This document shows positions 60,590 through 64,000 of a stretch of DNA of 64,000 nt, piece by piece. Position numbers and translations under genes: made by a program. The notes below the pieces were generated by a model. That model worked only from the letters and a program-made list of their open reading frames with translations. It was not told the origin of the DNA and made no database searches. The stretch lies in the NCBI GenBank assembly GCA_041665525.1, contig JBAYIS010000014.1, positions 20,632 to 84,631 on the forward strand, given 5' to 3'. Positions within the stretch are counted from its first letter, which is position 1. Each line of letters begins with the position of its first letter. The stretch comes from UBA8401 sp041665525. GTDB lineage: Bacteria > Bacteroidota > Ignavibacteria > UBA10030 > UBA8401.

Positions 60590-60703
60590 TTCCGCCTTGG
60601 CGGGATTCCAATAAGCGGAACTGTTAAGCGGCATTTCAGCATCTGTTAGATCCCGAAATTCCGCTTTATGAATCCCGCACTTCGCGGAATCCATAAAGCG
60701 GAA
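60590..60703. repeat. REP-like hairpin cluster
   Basis: ATTCCGCC/GGCGGGAT forms one stem at about 60589-60606. A longer structure has TTCCGCTTTATG (60659-60670) paired with CATAAAGCGGAA (60692-60703), enclosing a second imperfect stem AATCCCGC/GCGGAATC. The words recall the hairpin at 5858-5877. Confidence 0.6.
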
Positions 60704-60753
60704 CAAGTTCGGGGTGACGAAACTGTTACACTAACTTCAGTCGGTAAAGCTTC

Positions 60754-60784
60754 ATTATCCATTATCAATTATTAATTATCAATT
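60754..60784. repeat. Heptamer array, 4 units and a partial
   Basis: ATTATCC, ATTATCA, ATTATTA, ATTATCA, ATT. It ends five bases from the stop codon of the M3 peptidase (minus strand). Confidence 0.75.
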
Positions 60785-60788
60785 GCTC

Positions 60789-62732
60789 TTAGTTCTCCAG
60801 CCATTGCTTCCACCCGTCGTAATTGAAATCACGGCTAAGAAACTCTTTCACCATCGTGTCCGCAGGCAACGACCCGCCTCGGGCGAGGACGAGGTTTCGG
60901 TATTTTTTTGCAATGGATGAATGCATCATATTCGAACGGTCGAAGAGGCTGAAAAAGTCTTTTGCAATGACCAGGGACCACATATATGTATAATAGATGG
61001 CGGAATAACCGTCCAGATGTCCGAAGGATGCCTGAAAATGTGTTCCTTCGACATATTTATAAGGCGTATAGCGTTCCCGCAATTCTTTTGACAATGTATT
61101 TGTATCGACTTCCTCCGGATTCCTATCATAACAGGAGAGGGAGAGTTTTGCGTAGAACATTTGCTGCCGAACGAACAGTCCCTTGCCGAATTCATCTGCC
61201 CGTTTCATCTGTTTCACCAGTTCGGCAGGGATCGGTTCATCTGTTTGATAATGTCGTGCAAATGTTTGCAAGGTGGAGATATCCCATGCCCATTCTTCAA
61301 GCAGTTGAGAAGGGACTTCGACGAAGTCCCATTCACACGAAATGCCAGACAGACCCATCCATTGCTGCCGTCCGGCAAAAAGGTGATGGAGCAAATGACC
61401 GAATTCATGGAAGAACGTTTCAACATCGTTATGCTCCATCAAACCTGGATCGCCTTCAACTCCGCCGGGGAAGTTGCAAATCAACGCCGCTTCCGGAATC
61501 TGTTTTCCCGCAATGCCGTTGCAGATACCGAACTGCGCTGCGTGATTGTATTTATTCTCCCGCGGATGCATATCCAGATAGAAACGTCCCGCAAGCGCTC
61601 CATCCTCAAATAATTCAAAACACTCTACCGAAGGATGCCAGACAGGAATAGTATCATTCATTCTGAATTCAACATCAAACAGCCTGCTCATGGCATCCAG
61701 GATTCCCTGCTTCACTCGTTTATATTGGAAGTATGGACGAACCTTCTGTGCGTCGAAACTGTATTCGCTCCGCTTCAACAGTTCAGAAAAATACCCTGCT
61801 TCCCATGGATCGACTGCAGTTGCAGTCGGAATATCTTTTTGTTTTCGTTCCAGTAATTGCCGGTAATCGATTTTGGATTTCTGAAGTGATGCCTCAGCGA
61901 TACGGTCGATAAAATCGGAAGCATTCTTTTCGCTTTTGACCATTTTGTCTGCAGTGACACACGCGGCAAACGTTTCGAATCCCAGCAACTGCGCAAGCTC
62001 ATGGCGTTTTGCGATCAACCGGTCCAGCACGTCCATATTTTTTGGAAACGCACGATTGTTGAACTCCATATACATCCGTTTTCGAAGGCTGTCGCTTTTC
62101 GCATACGTCAGGACCGGAACGGCATCGGGATATTCGGTGGTAAGAATGATCTCACCGTTTTCATTCGGTTTGTGGCGGTCAATGTAATCCTGTGGCAAAC
62201 CGTCAAGTTCGGCAATATCATTGACAGAAACACTCCGTTTATCTTCGCGGATATTTCGGGAAAATTCCTGGCAGATCAATACCAGTTCTTCGCGGACCGC
62301 TTTGATCTTGGCACGGGTCTGTTCATCTTTATCCACGCCGGCAAGCCGGAAATCGCGAAGTGTTTTGGTGACAAAGAAATTCGTTTGTTCATCTGCGCTG
62401 CTTACGTCGATAGCGACAAGCGCGTCATACAAAGCTCTGTTCAGCGATAGTTCTGCACCGAACGCGGAGACTTTCTGACTGAACTGTTCCGACGTTGTGC
62501 GCACCTGTTCGTCTGGATGAACATTCTCCAACAGATTCGCCTGCGAACCGATCGCATCAAGTTCAGTGAGAATATCATCATAGAGCGACAATGTATTTTC
62601 AACAGTTCGAATGCCGTTGACCGAAAGTAACGATTCAAGTAAATTCTTAGCCTTTGCCAGTCGTCCGTCGAGTAGTGTTGAAAGATCATTTGATGAAGTG
62701 ATGCCGGTATAAAAAGGTTTTTCGTTTATCAT
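60789..62732 (-). CDS. M3-family oligopeptidase
   Basis: A 647-residue metallopeptidase of thimet oligopeptidase/oligopeptidase A type, with FFHEFGHLLHHL (H442, E443, H446) and a downstream Glu in the CEWDFVEVPSQLLEEW segment as third ligand. No signal peptide, so cytosolic peptide breakdown is likely. Full length. Confidence 0.92.
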   Translation of the reverse strand: MINEKPFYTGITSSNDLSTLLDGRLAKAKNLLESLLSVNGIRTVENTLSLYDDILTELDAIGSQANLLENVHPDEQVRTTSEQFSQKVSAFGAELSLNRALYDALVAIDVSSADEQTNFFVTKTLRDFRLAGVDKDEQTRAKIKAVREELVLICQEFSRNIREDKRSVSVNDIAELDGLPQDYIDRHKPNENGEIILTTEYPDAVPVLTYAKSDSLRKRMYMEFNNRAFPKNMDVLDRLIAKRHELAQLLGFETFAACVTADKMVKSEKNASDFIDRIAEASLQKSKIDYRQLLERKQKDIPTATAVDPWEAGYFSELLKRSEYSFDAQKVRPYFQYKRVKQGILDAMSRLFDVEFRMNDTIPVWHPSVECFELFEDGALAGRFYLDMHPRENKYNHAAQFGICNGIAGKQIPEAALICNFPGGVEGDPGLMEHNDVETFFHEFGHLLHHLFAGRQQWMGLSGISCEWDFVEVPSQLLEEWAWDISTLQTFARHYQTDEPIPAELVKQMKRADEFGKGLFVRQQMFYAKLSLSCYDRNPEEVDTNTLSKELRERYTPYKYVEGTHFQASFGHLDGYSAIYYTYMWSLVIAKDFFSLFDRSNMMHSSIAKKYRNLVLARGGSLPADTMVKEFLSRDFNYDGWKQWLEN

Positions 62733-62766
62733 AACGCCTTAAGGTTCATTCCGTGTGCTGTGAAAG

Positions 62767-62805
62767 AAAAACCCCTCTTACTGTACTGCAGTCAGTAAGC
62801 GGGGT
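62767..62805 (-). terminator. Terminator for the aldehyde dehydrogenase gene
   Basis: ACCCC-T-CTTACTG (62771-62783) with CAGTAAG-C-GGGGT (62793-62805). On the minus strand the stem ends in a T run (plus-strand A's just before 62771). Confidence 0.78.
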
Positions 62806-62878
62806 GGATGTAATATGCGAAAAAAAACGGATGAGAAAAAGAGAGGAGCAACCGGATTCCCGGCTGCGGCAGATCTGC

Positions 62879-64000
62879 CTACAGTTTTTCGATGAGGAAC
62901 CGAAGTAATTTCAGTTTCCATTCCCGGTATGGCGGCACTTTCAGGAACCAGAACTCCAGCCAGGTCGGTTTTTCCATGATTGCTTTGTAATGGGAAAATG
63001 TTTTGAAACCGTCGAATCCATGATACGCGCCAATACCGCTTGCCCCGACACCGCCGAGCGGCAGATGATCGTTGACGAAATACATCACAGCATCGTTCTG
63101 CGATCCGCCGCCGAAGGAAAGTTCGCTAAACAATTTGTCTTTCTCCCCCTTGTGTGAGCCGAAAACGTATAGTGATAACGGTTTTGGGTATTCCTTCACG
63201 CGCCGGATGGATGCATTCAAATCGTCGTATCGTATCACTGGAAGCAGTGGCCCAAAAATCTCTTCTTGCATAACAGCGTCATCGAACGTCACATTATGCA
63301 TGATGGTGGGAGCGATGAAACGGTTTTTTCTGTCGACTGTTCCGCCGTAAAACACTTTTGCCGGATCAATCATTGAGTGAATCCGTTCCACATGTTTATC
63401 ACTCACAATGGCCATATAGTTTTCGGAAACAGTTTTCGTTGGATAGTGTTTTTCCAAAACTGTTTTCATTTCGGCAAGCAATTGCTGTTCAACTGATGAA
63501 TGAACGAGTATGTAATCAATGGCAACACATGTTTGTCCCGCATTCAACAGTTTTCCCCAAACAATTCTCTTCGCACAGGTTGGAATGTCGCAATCCGACA
63601 GTACAAAGGCGGGATTTTTCCCGCCGAGTTCCAGGGTGACCGGGGTCAGGTGTTTTGCCGCTGCTTCGTAGACAATTTTACCGATCTTCGTTCCGCCGGT
63701 GAAAAAGATGTAATCGAATTTTTCTGCCAGGATCTCGGTCGCAGTGTCGGCGCCGCCTTCGACAGCGAAACAATATTCTGCCGGGAATGTTTCGTTGATG
63801 ATCTTTGCCATGGCAGCTGATGTCTGAGGTGCAACTTCGCTTGGTTTGACCACTGCAGTGTTTCCAGCAGCAAGGGAATCGACCAGCGGAATCAATGTCA
63901 ATTGGTACGGGTAGTTCCACGCTCCGGCAACGTATGTGACACCGTACGGTTCTGGGAGGAGATAGCTTCGCGCAGGGAAATTAACAAGATTCGTCCGGAC
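62879..64000 (-). CDS. Aldehyde dehydrogenase (ALDH3-like), 5' end outside the window
   Basis: The frame is open to the last base of the window, so the N-terminus is missing. About 373 residues are visible. The catalytic Cys lies in NAGQTCVAIDYIL, the Glu in LELGGKNPAF, and KVPPYREWKLKLLRFLIEKL closes the protein. The pattern PYGVTYVAGAWNYP near the window edge and GAYHGFDGFKTFSHYKAIM near the end are typical of the class 3 group that oxidises fatty and aromatic aldehydes. The C-terminal hydrophobic tail suggests membrane association. Confidence 0.88.
   Translation of the reverse strand, partial: VRTNLVNFPARSYLLPEPYGVTYVAGAWNYPYQLTLIPLVDSLAAGNTAVVKPSEVAPQTSAAMAKIINETFPAEYCFAVEGGADTATEILAEKFDYIFFTGGTKIGKIVYEAAAKHLTPVTLELGGKNPAFVLSDCDIPTCAKRIVWGKLLNAGQTCVAIDYILVHSSVEQQLLAEMKTVLEKHYPTKTVSENYMAIVSDKHVERIHSMIDPAKVFYGGTVDRKNRFIAPTIMHNVTFDDAVMQEEIFGPLLPVIRYDDLNASIRRVKEYPKPLSLYVFGSHKGEKDKLFSELSFGGGSQNDAVMYFVNDHLPLGGVGASGIGAYHGFDGFKTFSHYKAIMEKPTWLEFWFLKVPPYREWKLKLLRFLIEKL

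Larger units (their letters stand above)
60380..60788. other. 409-base intergenic stretch with transposon-end relic and hairpins
   Basis: No gene here. In order: about 90 bases of AT-rich DNA containing the serB promoter, a solitary transposon end (60474-60492), a hairpin-rich block (about 60536-60703) and a heptamer array (60754-60784) just before the M3 peptidase stop. Confidence 0.7.

Noticed and set aside
1..64000. tRNA, rRNA or integron features
   Set aside because: I looked for clover-leaf arms in the larger gaps and for rRNA cores and found none; small RNAs other than the transposon candidate cannot be excluded.

Overview
The window is a chromosomal segment of a Gram-negative bacterium. 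It holds about 60 genes, roughly half coding on moderate GC, and I see no rRNA, tRNA or CRISPR array. kdsB, lptE, several lipoproteins and periplasmic parvulin chaperones show an LPS-bearing outer membrane. gatC implies amidotransferase-made Gln-tRNA or Asn-tRNA. The mix of many secreted proteins with signal peptides, an NFACT protein, MGDG-synthase-like glycosyltransferases and purine-rich Shine-Dalgarno sites fits the FCB group (Bacteroidota/Chlorobi/Ignavibacteriota/Kapabacteria side). That placement is inference from gene content; no marker phylogeny could be run.

Layout. 1-2.7 kb: end of miaB, then an overlapping operon of a SPOR protein, a sigma-54 activator without receiver domain, and lptE. 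2.7-7.2 kb: a palindromic octamer array, a GT2 glycosyltransferase, a TPR protein and an AT-rich propeller lipoprotein. 7.2-11.8 kb (minus): rpsT and three consecutive parvulin-type chaperones. 11,865-15,378: an AT-rich 3.5-kb IS1-family transposon with 19-bp perfect terminal inverted repeats, an 8-bp target duplication and several passenger genes. 15.4-24.2 kb: CPXCG and DinB proteins, an NDH-2/NUDIX/ABC exporter operon, a Spy-like protein, a lipoprotein, a sugar-dehydrogenase-like propeller and a prolidase-family peptidase. 24.2-39 kb (minus): PLP lyase, DUF885 peptidase, SDR, REC-DHp protein, NFACT, pyrG, kdsB, gatC, plsC, M48 protease, tex. 39-44.6 kb (plus): HerA-like ATPase, a triheme-c adenylate cyclase and a GHL10 hydrolase. 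44.6-64 kb (mostly minus): rluE, DUF2461, a histidine-kinase-like protein lacking its histidine, apaG, twin lipid glycosyltransferases, a two-component pair whose kinase carries a one-base frameshift, ybaK, NUDIX, a D-2-hydroxyacid dehydrogenase, serB, an M3 peptidase and a partial aldehyde dehydrogenase.

Functional themes. Envelope biogenesis runs through the window (lptE, kdsB, parvulins, plsC, glycosyltransferases, M48). hprA-like and serB genes suggest glycerate/serine metabolism. Signalling proteins are numerous and several are atypical. The strongest candidates for something undescribed are: (1) the membrane cyclase with three tandem extracytoplasmic CxxCH modules; (2) the cargo-carrying IS1-family transposon, including a structured non-coding stretch; (3) a kinase-like protein with Asn in place of the phospho-acceptor His, plus a separate REC-DHp protein with no ATPase domain; (4) octamer arrays with the architecture of an imperfect palindrome placed just 3' of genes.
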